A stretch of 42,520 nucleotides of DNA from Mycobacterium sp. KBS0706 (GTDB taxonomy: Bacteria; Pseudomonadota; Alphaproteobacteria; DSM-16000; Inquilinaceae): the NCBI RefSeq assembly GCF_005938675.2, contig NZ_VCCH02000074.1, forward strand, positions 1-42,520, read 5' to 3'. Position 1 is the stretch's first letter. Every line of letters begins with the position of its first letter. The position numbers and the translations under genes were made by a program. Positions 8,399-18,959 of the stretch are shown piece after piece. Under the pieces are notes generated by a model. It was not told the DNA's origin. It ran no database searches and saw only the letters and a program-made list of their open reading frames with translations.

Positions 8399-9619
8399 TC
8401 AGCGCGACCGGTCGAGCCGCCCCGCCAGCAGGGCGACCGCACTAAAGCCGGCGCCGATCAGGCAGATCAGCGGCCAGCCCCCGATGACCCAGGCGGCGCC
8501 GGCGGCGGCCGATCCAACCGCGCCGCCCAGGAAGAACAGGCCGACGAACAGCCCGTTCAGCCGGCCGCGCGCCTCCGGCCGCAGCAGGTTGATGGCGCGG
8601 CGGCCCAGCGTCTGGTCGCCGGTGACGCCGATGTCCAGCACCACGGCAGCCACCCCCATCGCGATCAGCGGCAGCAGCCTCCCGCCCGACGGCGCCGCGC
8701 CGGCCCAGGCGGCCAGGGCGAAGCCGCCGATCACGGCGAGATGCGAGGCCAGGGTCGCCGGCCGGGTCCAGCCGCGGTCGCCGGCCCGGCCGGCCAGCGG
8801 CGTCACCGCGGCCCCGCCGGCGCCGACCAGGGCGAACACGGCGATACCGCTTTGGTCCAGGCCGAAGGGTGGCTGCGCCAGGCGCAGCGCCACCGCGGTC
8901 CAGAACAGGCTGAAGGCCGCCATCACCAGGCTCGCCGTCAGCGCCCGGGCGCGTAGCACCGGCTCCTCGCGCAGCAATTGCCACAGCGAGGCGATCAGGG
9001 CCGGATAGCGCGTCCGGCCCGCCGGCTGCCGCCGCGGCAGCCGGGCGGCCAGCACCAGGGTCAGCAGCGCCATGGCGACGGCGCTGGCCAGGTAGAAGCC
9101 GCGCCAGCCGGCGCTGCCGGCGATGGCACTGGCCAGCGGGCGGGACAGCAGGATGCCGACCATCAGCCCGCCCATGACATCGCCGATGACGCGGCCGCGC
9201 TGCTCCGGCGGCGCCATGGCGGCGGCAATCGGCACCAGGATCTGGATGGCGGAGCAGGCGGCCCCCAGCAGCACCAGAACCGGCAGCAGCGTTGCGGCGG
9301 TCGGCGCCAGCGCGGCCAGGCCGGCACCGGCGGCGGCGCAGGCCAGCATCCGCAGGATCAGACGGCGGTTCTCGGCCAGGTCGGCCAGCGGCACCAGCAG
9401 GAACAGCCCGGCGGCGTAGCCCAGCAGGGTCGCCATCGCCACCAGCCCGGCCGCGGCAGCGGAGAGGCCGAGCGACGGGCCGATCAGCCCGACCAAAGTC
9501 TGCGGCGCGAACAGGTTGGTGACGATGACGCCGACCGAGGTGCCGAACAGCAGGATCAGCGGGCGGGTGAGGACGGCTTCGGGCTGGGCCGGGGCCAGGG
9601 AGTCGCTGGTGACCGACAT
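8399..9619 (-). CDS. MFS transporter, DHA1-type, LysR-controlled
   Basis: 406 residues, about 12 membrane spans. The loop 2-3 region PLADLAENRRLILRMLA and LVPIAAAMAPPEQRGRVIGDVMGGLMVGILLSRPLAS in spans 4-5 are typical of inner-membrane MFS drug or arabinose-efflux-like exporters. The frame extends upstream to 9691, but the extra residues are charged and non-conserved; the ATG at 9619 gives the usual short cytosolic N-terminus. It is divergent from a LysR gene across 102 bp, the standard layout for an exporter controlled by its neighbour. It is only distantly related to the other MFS protein here. Confidence 0.83.
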   Translation of the reverse strand: MSVTSDSLAPAQPEAVLTRPLILLFGTSVGVIVTNLFAPQTLVGLIGPSLGLSAAAAGLVAMATLLGYAAGLFLLVPLADLAENRRLILRMLACAAAGAGLAALAPTAATLLPVLVLLGAACSAIQILVPIAAAMAPPEQRGRVIGDVMGGLMVGILLSRPLASAIAGSAGWRGFYLASAVAMALLTLVLAARLPRRQPAGRTRYPALIASLWQLLREEPVLRARALTASLVMAAFSLFWTAVALRLAQPPFGLDQSGIAVFALVGAGGAAVTPLAGRAGDRGWTRPATLASHLAVIGGFALAAWAGAAPSGGRLLPLIAMGVAAVVLDIGVTGDQTLGRRAINLLRPEARGRLNGLFVGLFFLGGAVGSAAAGAAWVIGGWPLICLIGAGFSAVALLAGRLDRSR

Positions 9620-9668
9620 GATCCACTCGATTGATGGATAGCTATATCGGTCGACAGCTTTATTCTCT

Positions 9669-9716
9669 CTTCGCAAGATGATACAATTCAATTGTCTCTA
9701 TAAAGATTATGCGAAG
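9669..9716. promoter_or_regulatory. Palindromic operator region between the MFS and LysR genes
   Basis: The 102-bp divergent intergenic region is much more AT-rich than its flanks. It holds a 13-bp palindrome ACAATT-C-AATTGT (9683-9695), centred between an outer inverted pair CTTCGCA (9669-9675) and TGCGAAG (9710-9716). LysR-type regulators bind such dyads between divergent genes, so this is the likely regulator site and shared promoter region. The repeats are seen directly; binding is inferred. Confidence 0.5.
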
Positions 9717-9721
9717 TCGGT

Positions 9722-10630
9722 ATGAACATCCCGGACCTGGAAGCCTTCATCGCCGTGGTGGAGACGGGGTCGATCGTCGCGGCCTCAGCCCGGCTGAACC
9801 TGACCCAGCCGGGCGTGACCCGGCGGGTGCAGAACCTGGAGGAGCGGCTGGGGGCGGCGCTGCTGGACCGCCAGTCGAAGCCGCTGAAGCCGACCGCTGC
9901 GGGGCGCCAGGCCTATGAGCAGGGCCGCCGGGTGCTGCGCTCGCTGGACGATTTGCGCGCCGCCGTTGCGCCCGGAGGCGAGGTGCGTGGCGAGTTCCGG
10001 CTGGGCGTCATGCCGTACCTGTCCGAGGCCGCCCTGTCGGTGCCGCTCGACCGGTTGCGCGCCGAATTCCCGCGGTTGACGCTGCGCGTCACCTCGGGCT
10101 GGTCGGTGCGTCTGGTCGACCAGGTGGCACGCAGCGAGCTGGACGCGGCCGCGGTGTGCCTGCCGGACGGGGTCAGCCCGCCGGAGGACCTGATCGGAGA
10201 GGATCTCGGCGTGCAGCGCGTGCTGCTGGTCGCGGCGCCGTCCCTCGGGGTGCCGAAGCCGGCCACCCTGCCGGAGCTGTCGCACTTTCCCTGGATCATG
10301 AATGAGGGCGGCTGCGGCTTCCGCGTGTATCTGCGGCAGCGTTTCGAGGCCGAGCGGCTGCCGTTTCAGGTGGCGATCGAGGCGTTGAGCGCCGATCTGC
10401 GGATGTCGCTGGTCGCGCGCGGCCTCGGCATCGGCATCCTCACCCCCTCAGCCTTCGCCGACAGCCGCTGGCGGGATGCGGTCGAGGCGGTCGAGGCCGT
10501 GGATTTCCAGCCGCAGGTGCGGGCCTGGATGCTGCATCGGCCGCCGGCAGGCCGTCTGGCGCAGCCGATCGCGACCTTCCGCGACGGGCTGGCGGAAGCC
10601 CTGGTTCTGCCCGTGCCGTTCGTGGCCTGA
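9722..10630 (+). CDS. LysR-family transcriptional regulator
   Basis: 302 residues. The N-terminal winged HTH (1-60) reads MNIPDLEAFIAVVETGSIVA, then AASARLNLTQPGVTRRVQNLEERLG, the LysR signature. It is followed by the linker helix and a periplasmic-binding-protein-like effector domain (about 88-295), with GEFRLGVMPYLSEAALSVPL opening the first subdomain. It probably regulates the divergent MFS exporter in response to a small molecule, and represses itself, as is usual for the family. The ATG at 9722 puts the HTH at the normal distance from the N-terminus. The effector cannot be predicted. Confidence 0.9.
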   Translation: MNIPDLEAFIAVVETGSIVAASARLNLTQPGVTRRVQNLEERLGAALLDRQSKPLKPTAAGRQAYEQGRRVLRSLDDLRAAVAPGGEVRGEFRLGVMPYLSEAALSVPLDRLRAEFPRLTLRVTSGWSVRLVDQVARSELDAAAVCLPDGVSPPEDLIGEDLGVQRVLLVAAPSLGVPKPATLPELSHFPWIMNEGGCGFRVYLRQRFEAERLPFQVAIEALSADLRMSLVARGLGIGILTPSAFADSRWRDAVEAVEAVDFQPQVRAWMLHRPPAGRLAQPIATFRDGLAEALVLPVPFVA

Positions 10631-10659
10631 TCCGGCCTGCCGGACCGTCCGATGGCCAG

Positions 10660-10710
10660 TTGAGCTTCCGCGGGCGGTGGGGATAATGCCGCCATCATTC
10701 GCGATGGCGG
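10660..10710 (+). promoter_or_regulatory. Putative sigma70 promoter and start-proximal hairpin of the CHAT gene
   Basis: TTGAGC (10660-10665), 16 bp, and GATAAT (10682-10687) resemble a sigma70 promoter. Just downstream, CCGCCATC (10689-10696) and GATGGCGG (10703-10710) form a perfect 8-bp hairpin with a six-base loop, ending nine bases before the GTG start. Transcription would begin in or near the hairpin, so the leader would be very short. Confidence 0.4.
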
Positions 10711-10719
10711 GGGCAGCAG

Positions 10720-13700
10720 GTGGGATACGGTCGTTCGATCCTGGAGCATCCGCGGAGCCGGGTGTTCACCGCCACCGCCGCGATCCTGTTGCTGATCGGC
10801 GGTGGCGCCGCCGCCCAGACAAGCCTGCCTGCGGATGCGACCAGCCAGGCCGTCGTCGCTCAGGCGGAAGCCGACGTCGCGGCCGGGCGCTACGGCCGGG
10901 CGATCGAACGCTATCGGCAACTGCTCAAAGTCACTGCTGACGCTGCGGCCGCTTTCGACTTGGCATTGCGGCTCGCGGAGCTGGCCAATGCCGTGGGGCG
11001 GCCGGATCTGTCCTATGACGCGCTGTTCCCGCGGATGAAGGCGCCCGCTACCGCAACGCCCGCCGAGCAGCTCGAGAGCGGATACGAGCTCTTGACCGAG
11101 GCGGCAGGCATGCTGGGCCGGCACGAGGACGCCATCGCCTATGCCCGGACGCTGGCGGCGGCCCGGCTGCAGCGGCTCGGTGAGGACGCGCCGGCGACGC
11201 TGGCGGTCCGCCTGACGCTGTCGGTCGTCCTTGAGCAGGCCGGCGTGGTGGAAGAGGCCCGCGGGCTTCGGAGGGACGCGCTCGACCGTCTCGGACGTGG
11301 CGACCCAGGCCGCTACATGCGTCTTCTCAACAACACCGCGATCGCCCTGCAGAACGGCGGCAGGCTGGACAGCGCTGCCGAGATGTTCGGCCTGCTCCTG
11401 CAGGCGCTGGCGGCGGAGCCGGAGAGCGTGGAACTCGGCATCGCCCAGTTCAACGCGGCCGTCCTCGACCGGGACCGGCGGCGATTCGATGCGGCGATCG
11501 AACACCACCGGCGGGCGATCGAGATCCTGGAGCGGCTGGAGGGACGGGTTTCACCAGAGACGATCGCGGCCGTGGGCGGCCTCGGCCAGACCTACGACAT
11601 CGCGGGGCGCCCAGCCGCCGCGCTGCCGTTCCTGCGCGACGCGCATGACCGCGCCGTGCAGGCGCTGGGCGACAGCGACGATACGATGATCCAGGCGAAC
11701 AACCTCGCCAATGTGCTGCGGCAGCTGCAGCGCTTCGACGAGGCGGAGCCGCTCGACCGCGCGGCGCTGTCCTGGCGCGAGCGGGCGCTCGGTCCGGCAG
11801 ATGAATCGACCCTGATCAGCCGGAAGAACCTGGCGCTGGATCTCATCGGCCTCGGCAAGCCGAAGGAGGCCATGGAGCTGTACCAGCGGATCGTGGCGAC
11901 CCTCGAACAGGCCCGCGGCCCCGATCATCCGACGACCGTGGATCTGCGCCGGGAGCGGGACCTGCTCGCGGTCCTCACCGGGACCGTCCCGGCCGACGAC
12001 GCCGCGTTCGGAAAGCTCGCCGCCGACACCAAGCCCTCGGCCGACTCCGTGCGCATGGCCAATCTCCTCGCCGGCGTCGCCGAGAAGCGGGGCGACCTGG
12101 GCACCGAGGGGCGCCTGCACCGCCTCTCGCTGAAGCTGTCGGAGGCTTATTACGGCGAGCTGGACCCGCACACCCTCGCCATGCTGACCAATATAGCGCG
12201 CTTCGAACGCCGGCAGAAATCGAAGGGTGCGACCGCCGCGTACCGGGTCCTGGAGCAGCGGCTCCGGCTGTGGTCGCGGCGGGAGATCGCCTCCACGCCC
12301 GATCAATCCGTGATGGAGCAGGTCGCCGCCACCACCCGAGAGGCGCTCGGCGACATCCTCTCCTACTGTTTCTCCGCTTCGGCCAAAGACCCGGCGGCCA
12401 CCGAACTGTTCGCAACCGTGCTGCTCGAATGGAAGGCCGTCGGCTCGCTGGAGCGAACCGTGCTCGACGCGGCCGCCGCCGGGCTGTCGGGCGAGGATCG
12501 GGACCTGCTCGACCGGGTGCGCGGCCTGCAGGCCGAAAGCCTGCGGCAGCCGCGCGGTTCGGCAGAAGCGGAGCGGACGGCGCATGACCTCACGATCGCG
12601 GAGGCGCGGCTTTCGGACAGGATCTCCGGATTGCGGACGCTGGAAGAGGAGCGCCGCCGGCCTTATGCCGCGATCCTGGCCACGCTCGGTCCGGATGAGG
12701 CAGTGGTCGACTACATGATCGCCCCCATGAAGATGCAGCCGGGCGTCGTCGAGGAGCGCGTGCTCGCGATGGTCGGCCGCGGCAACGGCGATGTGTGGCT
12801 GTACGATCTTGGGCCGGTCGCCGACGTCGACACATGGCTGGGTGCGCCGGACGAGATCACCGGAATGGACGGACGCCGGGCTCTCTACAAGATCCTGATC
12901 GCGCCGCTCACGCCGAAGCTGGGCGGGGTCGGGCGGCTGTACGTCGTGCCGGACGGCATTCTCCACCTCGTGCCGTTCGACGGGCTCGTCGACGGTGCCG
13001 GGCGCAACCTGATCGAAACCGAGGACATCCGCATCGCCCGCAGCGCCCGTGCCATCAGCGGGGACAAGTCACCGCAGACGCCGGCAACACCGGGCGGACT
13101 GCTGCTGGTCGGCGATGTCGACTATGGCGCGGGCTCGGCCATGTCGGCCCTGCCGTTCACCGGCATGGAGGTCGACACCATCGCCGGGGTCATGGGGGCA
13201 GCCGGGTTCACGCCCACGGTGCTGCGCGGCGATGCGGCCGATGAAACCGACATCCGTTCCGAGGCCGGGGGCCGGAGAATCCTGCACTTCGCGACCCATG
13301 GCTTCTTCGATCCGGTCTCGAAGCAGGAGGCGGCACCGCTCTGGCGGGCCGGCATCGCCCTCGCCGGCGCCAACGACGCCGGCGAGGATCGCGTCTCGGC
13401 GGATGACGGGGTGCTGTACGCGGCGGAGGTGACGACCTGGCCGCTGTCGGGTGTCGACCTCGTCGTGCTGTCCGCCTGCAACACGGCCCAGGGCGACCGC
13501 AGCTATGTGGAGGGGCTGAGCGGCCTTCCCTCGGCGCTGGCGGTGGCCGGAGCCCGGCGCAGCCTGCTCGCCCGCTGGCCCGTGAATGATCGTGGGGCGG
13601 CTCTCTTCATGATCAGGTTCTACGAGGCTCTCGCCGAGACCCGCTCCTATGAGCAGGCGATCCGCACGGCGAAGCTCGACACGGTCACGGGCAAGCTGCC

Positions 13701-13749
13701 GGGCGTGCCGGACGATGTCTGGCTCGCCTTCGCCTTGATCGCCAACTGA
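10720..13749 (+). CDS. Exported TPR-CHAT domain protein (caspase-like peptidase family)
   Basis: 1009 residues from a GTG start. Residues ~14-34 are a hydrophobic stretch ending GGGAAAQ, a likely Sec signal peptide, so the mature protein should be periplasmic or surface-exposed. Residues ~45-430 are tetratricopeptide-like repeats (kinesin-light-chain type, for example AIEHHRRAIEILERLEG and EAEPLDRAALSWRERALGPADEST). A helical linker leads to a C-terminal CHAT domain (about 640-1009) with both expected catalytic residues: His860 in HFATHGFF and Cys920 in LSACNTAQG. CHAT proteins are clan CD peptidases related to caspases and separase. It is monocistronic here with no obvious substrate or effector gene beside it. 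The export signal is the unusual feature. Confidence 0.82.
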   Translation: MGYGRSILEHPRSRVFTATAAILLLIGGGAAAQTSLPADATSQAVVAQAEADVAAGRYGRAIERYRQLLKVTADAAAAFDLALRLAELANAVGRPDLSYDALFPRMKAPATATPAEQLESGYELLTEAAGMLGRHEDAIAYARTLAAARLQRLGEDAPATLAVRLTLSVVLEQAGVVEEARGLRRDALDRLGRGDPGRYMRLLNNTAIALQNGGRLDSAAEMFGLLLQALAAEPESVELGIAQFNAAVLDRDRRRFDAAIEHHRRAIEILERLEGRVSPETIAAVGGLGQTYDIAGRPAAALPFLRDAHDRAVQALGDSDDTMIQANNLANVLRQLQRFDEAEPLDRAALSWRERALGPADESTLISRKNLALDLIGLGKPKEAMELYQRIVATLEQARGPDHPTTVDLRRERDLLAVLTGTVPADDAAFGKLAADTKPSADSVRMANLLAGVAEKRGDLGTEGRLHRLSLKLSEAYYGELDPHTLAMLTNIARFERRQKSKGATAAYRVLEQRLRLWSRREIASTPDQSVMEQVAATTREALGDILSYCFSASAKDPAATELFATVLLEWKAVGSLERTVLDAAAAGLSGEDRDLLDRVRGLQAESLRQPRGSAEAERTAHDLTIAEARLSDRISGLRTLEEERRRPYAAILATLGPDEAVVDYMIAPMKMQPGVVEERVLAMVGRGNGDVWLYDLGPVADVDTWLGAPDEITGMDGRRALYKILIAPLTPKLGGVGRLYVVPDGILHLVPFDGLVDGAGRNLIETEDIRIARSARAISGDKSPQTPATPGGLLLVGDVDYGAGSAMSALPFTGMEVDTIAGVMGAAGFTPTVLRGDAADETDIRSEAGGRRILHFATHGFFDPVSKQEAAPLWRAGIALAGANDAGEDRVSADDGVLYAAEVTTWPLSGVDLVVLSACNTAQGDRSYVEGLSGLPSALAVAGARRSLLARWPVNDRGAALFMIRFYEALAETRSYEQAIRTAKLDTVTGKLPGVPDDVWLAFALIAN

Positions 13750-13777
13750 GGGCAGGGCGGACGACGGATCGTCGCGC

Positions 13778-13936
13778 CTAGCCCTTCTTGTCGGGCGCCG
13801 GCGTCTGCGGGATCTGCGTCTGGCCGGACTGGATCTGGCTCTGTCCGCCTTTCGCATCGGCCTGGGCGCTGTAGGGGCAGGCGAAGGCAGGCGACGCGAT
13901 CAGCAGCGCTGCGGCGGCAAGTGCGATGAGCTTCAT
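13778..13936 (-). CDS. Small exported hypothetical protein
   Basis: 52 residues. MKLIALAAAALLIASPAFA is a textbook signal peptide with an AFA cleavage site, leaving a mature peptide of ~33 residues, rich in Gln, Ser and Pro, with one Cys directly after the cut and a KKG end. The ATG at 13936 is chosen because GGGAGGC sits at good spacing upstream; a longer frame to 13999 would bury the signal peptide. It is convergent with the CHAT gene. I do not recognise a family. The short, low-complexity mature part makes any function unclear. Confidence 0.6.
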   Translation of the reverse strand: MKLIALAAAALLIASPAFACPYSAQADAKGGQSQIQSGQTQIPQTPAPDKKG

Positions 13937-14080
13937 GATGGCCTCCCGTTCCTGCGCCGGAGCACCGGATTGAGGGTCCAGGCTACAACGCGATGGCATG
14001 AGGGATCGATCCGGATCATGGTACCCGGCTGCGCCCGATCTGGAAAGTCCGTGCCGCGAATGTAGCGCCCGTCGCCGATT

Positions 14081-14503
14081 TCAGGGAACCGGATCGCCAA
14101 GCCGGCGCACGCGCCCGGCCAGCGCCGGATATCCGCTGACGGCGGCGTGGAACCGTGCGTCGGCCGTCACGACCACCGTGTCTTCGCGTATCGCCAGGGC
14201 AAGGTAGAGGCAATCATAGACAGGATGGCCGAGTTGGGACGCGAGCCCGATTGCGGCGGCAATATCGGCCTCGACCGGTGTGGTGGTCACAGGCGCCTGC
14301 ATCAGCTCGGCCAACCGTTCGGCCGCCTCCGTGGTCGTGATCTCTCCGCGTGTCGTCCGGCGCCATAGGGCATTCGCGGCTTCGATCAGCCAAAGCGACG
14401 GCGCAATGAGGTCCCGATCGAGAAGGGCGTCAGCCAAATCCTGTCCAGCTTCGGCCAGGACCCATTTGAGCGCCACCGATGCATCGATCACGATGCTGCT
14501 CAT
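14081..14503 (-). CDS. PIN-domain ribonuclease toxin (VapC/FitB type)
   Basis: 140 residues with the PIN acidic residues in place: D7 (VIDASVALKW), E41 (LIEAANALW), D97 (HPVYDCLYLALA) and D115 (VVTADARF). PIN toxins are Mg-dependent RNases that often cut tRNA or rRNA when freed from the antitoxin. The start codon overlaps the stop of the antitoxin gene upstream (ATGA, 4 bases), so the two are translationally coupled. Length and motif spacing are normal for the family, and all catalytic residues are intact, so it is probably active. The exact target is not predictable. Confidence 0.88.
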   Translation of the reverse strand: MSSIVIDASVALKWVLAEAGQDLADALLDRDLIAPSLWLIEAANALWRRTTRGEITTTEAAERLAELMQAPVTTTPVEADIAAAIGLASQLGHPVYDCLYLALAIREDTVVVTADARFHAAVSGYPALAGRVRRLGDPVP

Positions 14504-14733
14504 CGATTGTCGCGATCGGCCCGGATCAGATCAGCGGATTCACCCTGAAGACGGCCTGCCGTCGCTGCACGCAACCGCGCGGCGCGCTCGCGAAAGCCGG
14601 CGCGGCCCGCCCGCAATGCCTCTTCGAGAATGGCACGATGCTCCGCCTCGGCGCTGCGGCCGTGCAAGGCAGCGCGGCGCTTGAGCGCCTCGACCACGTC
14701 GCGAGGAACATCTCTGACCAACAGCTGCGCCAT
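14500..14733 (-). CDS. Ribbon-helix-helix antitoxin (FitA type)
   Basis: 77 residues. The N-terminus MAQLLVRDVPRDVVEALKRR followed by AALHGRSAEAEHRAILEEAL is the FitA-like ribbon-helix-helix pattern: one beta strand, two helices, and a GRSxExE motif at the helix turn. The C-terminal tail (about 50-77) is charged and would wrap the toxin. The ATG at 14733 has AAGGA upstream and gives the standard RHH start; a longer frame to 14934 runs through the operator and is rejected. It should bind the repeat array just upstream as a toxin-antitoxin complex and repress the operon. Confidence 0.87.
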   Translation of the reverse strand: MAQLLVRDVPRDVVEALKRRAALHGRSAEAEHRAILEEALRAGRAGFRERAARLRAATAGRLQGESADLIRADRDNR

Positions 14734-14749
14734 CGCCGTTCCTTCGTTT

Positions 14750-14778
14750 GCTAGCAACAAGCTAGCAGAATGATAGCA
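14750..14778 (-). promoter_or_regulatory. Three 11-bp-spaced repeats: toxin-antitoxin operator
   Basis: Read on the minus strand, TGCTATC, TGCTAGC and TGCTAGC occur in the same orientation at exact 11-bp steps (plus-strand positions 14772-14778, 14761-14767, 14750-14756). The copy nearest the gene also lies in a perfect palindrome TTGCTAGCAA (14748-14757). One-helical-turn spacing is what stacked ribbon-helix-helix dimers need. The array begins 17 bp before the antitoxin start. Confidence 0.6.
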
Positions 14779-14812
14779 TGCGATATCGCCTGTCGATAGG
14801 AGCCCTCTCGGC

Positions 14813-17662
<2,850 letters not shown>

Positions 17663-17823
17663 CGCCAGGATCACTCTTGCGGGAAGGGCGTCCCCGGGCT
17701 CCCGGGCACGCCGATGTGCAATATGGGGCGGGTGAACCGCGAAAGCGACTCCGGCCCGGCCGTCGGGATCGCTGCAGGGGTGCGGCCGCATTCCAGTCCG
17801 CAGCGAGTCCGATATCGGGACTC

Positions 17824-17838
17824 GAACATATCGGGAAC
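17824..17838 (-). promoter_or_regulatory. LexA (SOS) box, GTTC-N7-GTTC type
   Basis: GAAC (17824-17827), seven bases, GAAC (17835-17838); on the minus strand this reads GTTC-CCGATAT-GTTC, the exact alphaproteobacterial LexA consensus. It lies between the divergent uvrA and EndoU-nuclease genes, 162 bp from the first and 129 bp from the second. uvrA is a standard SOS gene, which makes the match credible. Confidence 0.7.
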
Positions 17839-17966
17839 GTTGCGGTCAAGCGGAAAGCAAGATAGGATGCCCGTCCAAAGCCTTCCAGGGGCGAAACCCT
17901 AAGGCCTTCGGTGCTTCGCAGGTGCGGCAGGATGCGGAGCGATCGGTCCGCTGCGCTGGAGATCCC

Positions 17967-18503
17967 ATGATCCGTCGGGTCGGCTTGGTTGCGCTTCTGC
18001 TGTTGCTGTCGGGGGCCGGCGATCTGATGGCCGCCACACCGGATTGCGGCGGTGCCGGCCAGCGGCTGTGGAGCCGCAGCGATCCACAGGTCAATCTCAG
18101 CCACATCTTCTGCGGCGAGATCGGGCGCAACGGCGACCCCAAGGGGTTTCACTCGCGCGCCGCCGGCCTGCCGACCGGAGCGGTCGACCGGGTGGAGGAG
18201 ACCGCCCATCGCGGCGGCGAGGTCTACGACGCGACCGTGATCTTCAGCAACGGCCGGCGCAAGCGGTCGACCTTCTATCCCGACGATTGCCCGGCCGAGG
18301 CGATTCTTCGCTCGGTGCTCTACGCCTGGCGCAACCAGACCGGCGCGCACCCCGCCTGGGGCGTGCTCGGCCCCTCTGCACCGGACGGCGGGAGCCAGGG
18401 GGACGGCTATTGCCGTGACGGCCGCGGCCTGCCCTTCGAGATCCGGATCGGCACGATCCAGCGCCGGGGCCAGGATGCGGTCAACACCGCGTTCCCCAAC
18501 TGA
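17967..18503 (+). CDS. Secreted bacterial EndoU-family nuclease
   Basis: 178 residues. Residues 1-22 (MIRRVGLVALLLLLSGAGDL...) form a Sec signal peptide. The mature part carries the bacterial EndoU pattern: His46 in NLSHIFCGE, His62 in GFHSR, Lys99 in the FSNGRRKRSTFYP segment, and the typical NTAFPN ending. Bacterial EndoU domains are metal-independent RNases best known as toxic tips of CDI and polymorphic toxins; here the domain stands alone after a signal peptide. Four Cys (27, 49, 108, 149) suit disulfides outside the cytoplasm. The ATG is preceded by GGAG. It is followed 9 bp later by a small gene, possibly its inhibitor. Confidence 0.78.
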   Translation: MIRRVGLVALLLLLSGAGDLMAATPDCGGAGQRLWSRSDPQVNLSHIFCGEIGRNGDPKGFHSRAAGLPTGAVDRVEETAHRGGEVYDATVIFSNGRRKRSTFYPDDCPAEAILRSVLYAWRNQTGAHPAWGVLGPSAPDGGSQGDGYCRDGRGLPFEIRIGTIQRRGQDAVNTAFPN

Positions 18504-18512
18504 GAGGCCGCG

Positions 18513-18872
18513 ATGAAGGGGAAGCATAGCATGATCGAGGTCACCCGCGACGCCGAGGGCCGGCCCCGCGTCGTGCCCGGCACCGCGGCGCCGATCCTGG
18601 CCGATTTCCTGGAGACTGACTTGCGCGGCGACGCCGCCTGGACCGCCAGGGTGGCCGAGCGCCTGGGTGAGGACGGGGAGGGAGGCGAGCCGATCACCGG
18701 CAACCTCTACGCCTTGGAGATCCGCGGCGCCCAGTCGGTGCTGCGCAACATCCACGATGTCAAGGCGCCGGCGCTGATGCTGCCGACCCGGGATCTGGCG
18801 GTGGCGGTCGGCGCCTGGCTGGCGGCGCTGCGCAAGCCCGCACGCGCGGCACGGCCGCGCCGGAAGGGATGA
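18513..18872 (+). CDS. Small cytosolic protein paired with the EndoU gene, possible inhibitor
   Basis: 119 residues, no signal peptide. It is acidic in the middle (about 25-70) with a basic tail (RAARPRRKG). The opening IEVTRDAEGRPRV and a later NLYALEIRG strand suggest a small alpha-beta fold; there is faint resemblance to the YacL/UPF0231 layout, which I cannot confirm. Translation could start at 18513 or at the second Met (18531), from which the conserved-looking part begins. It lies 9 bp after the EndoU nuclease on the same strand, so the two form an operon; immunity or inhibition is a position-based inference only. Confidence 0.6.
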   Translation: MKGKHSMIEVTRDAEGRPRVVPGTAAPILADFLETDLRGDAAWTARVAERLGEDGEGGEPITGNLYALEIRGAQSVLRNIHDVKAPALMLPTRDLAVAVGAWLAALRKPARAARPRRKG

Positions 18873-18959
18873 GCCTGGCGGGGGCTCAAACGTGATTGGA
18901 ATCGGCGGATCATCCGTCTAGGGTCCGCCCCCGAATGAGCATCGAGTGAGGTCTGGATC

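Noticed and set aside
13750..13777. A small dyad GACGA/TCGTC between the CHAT and small exported genes as a terminator
   Set aside because: A five-base-pair stem without a T-tract is too weak to call.
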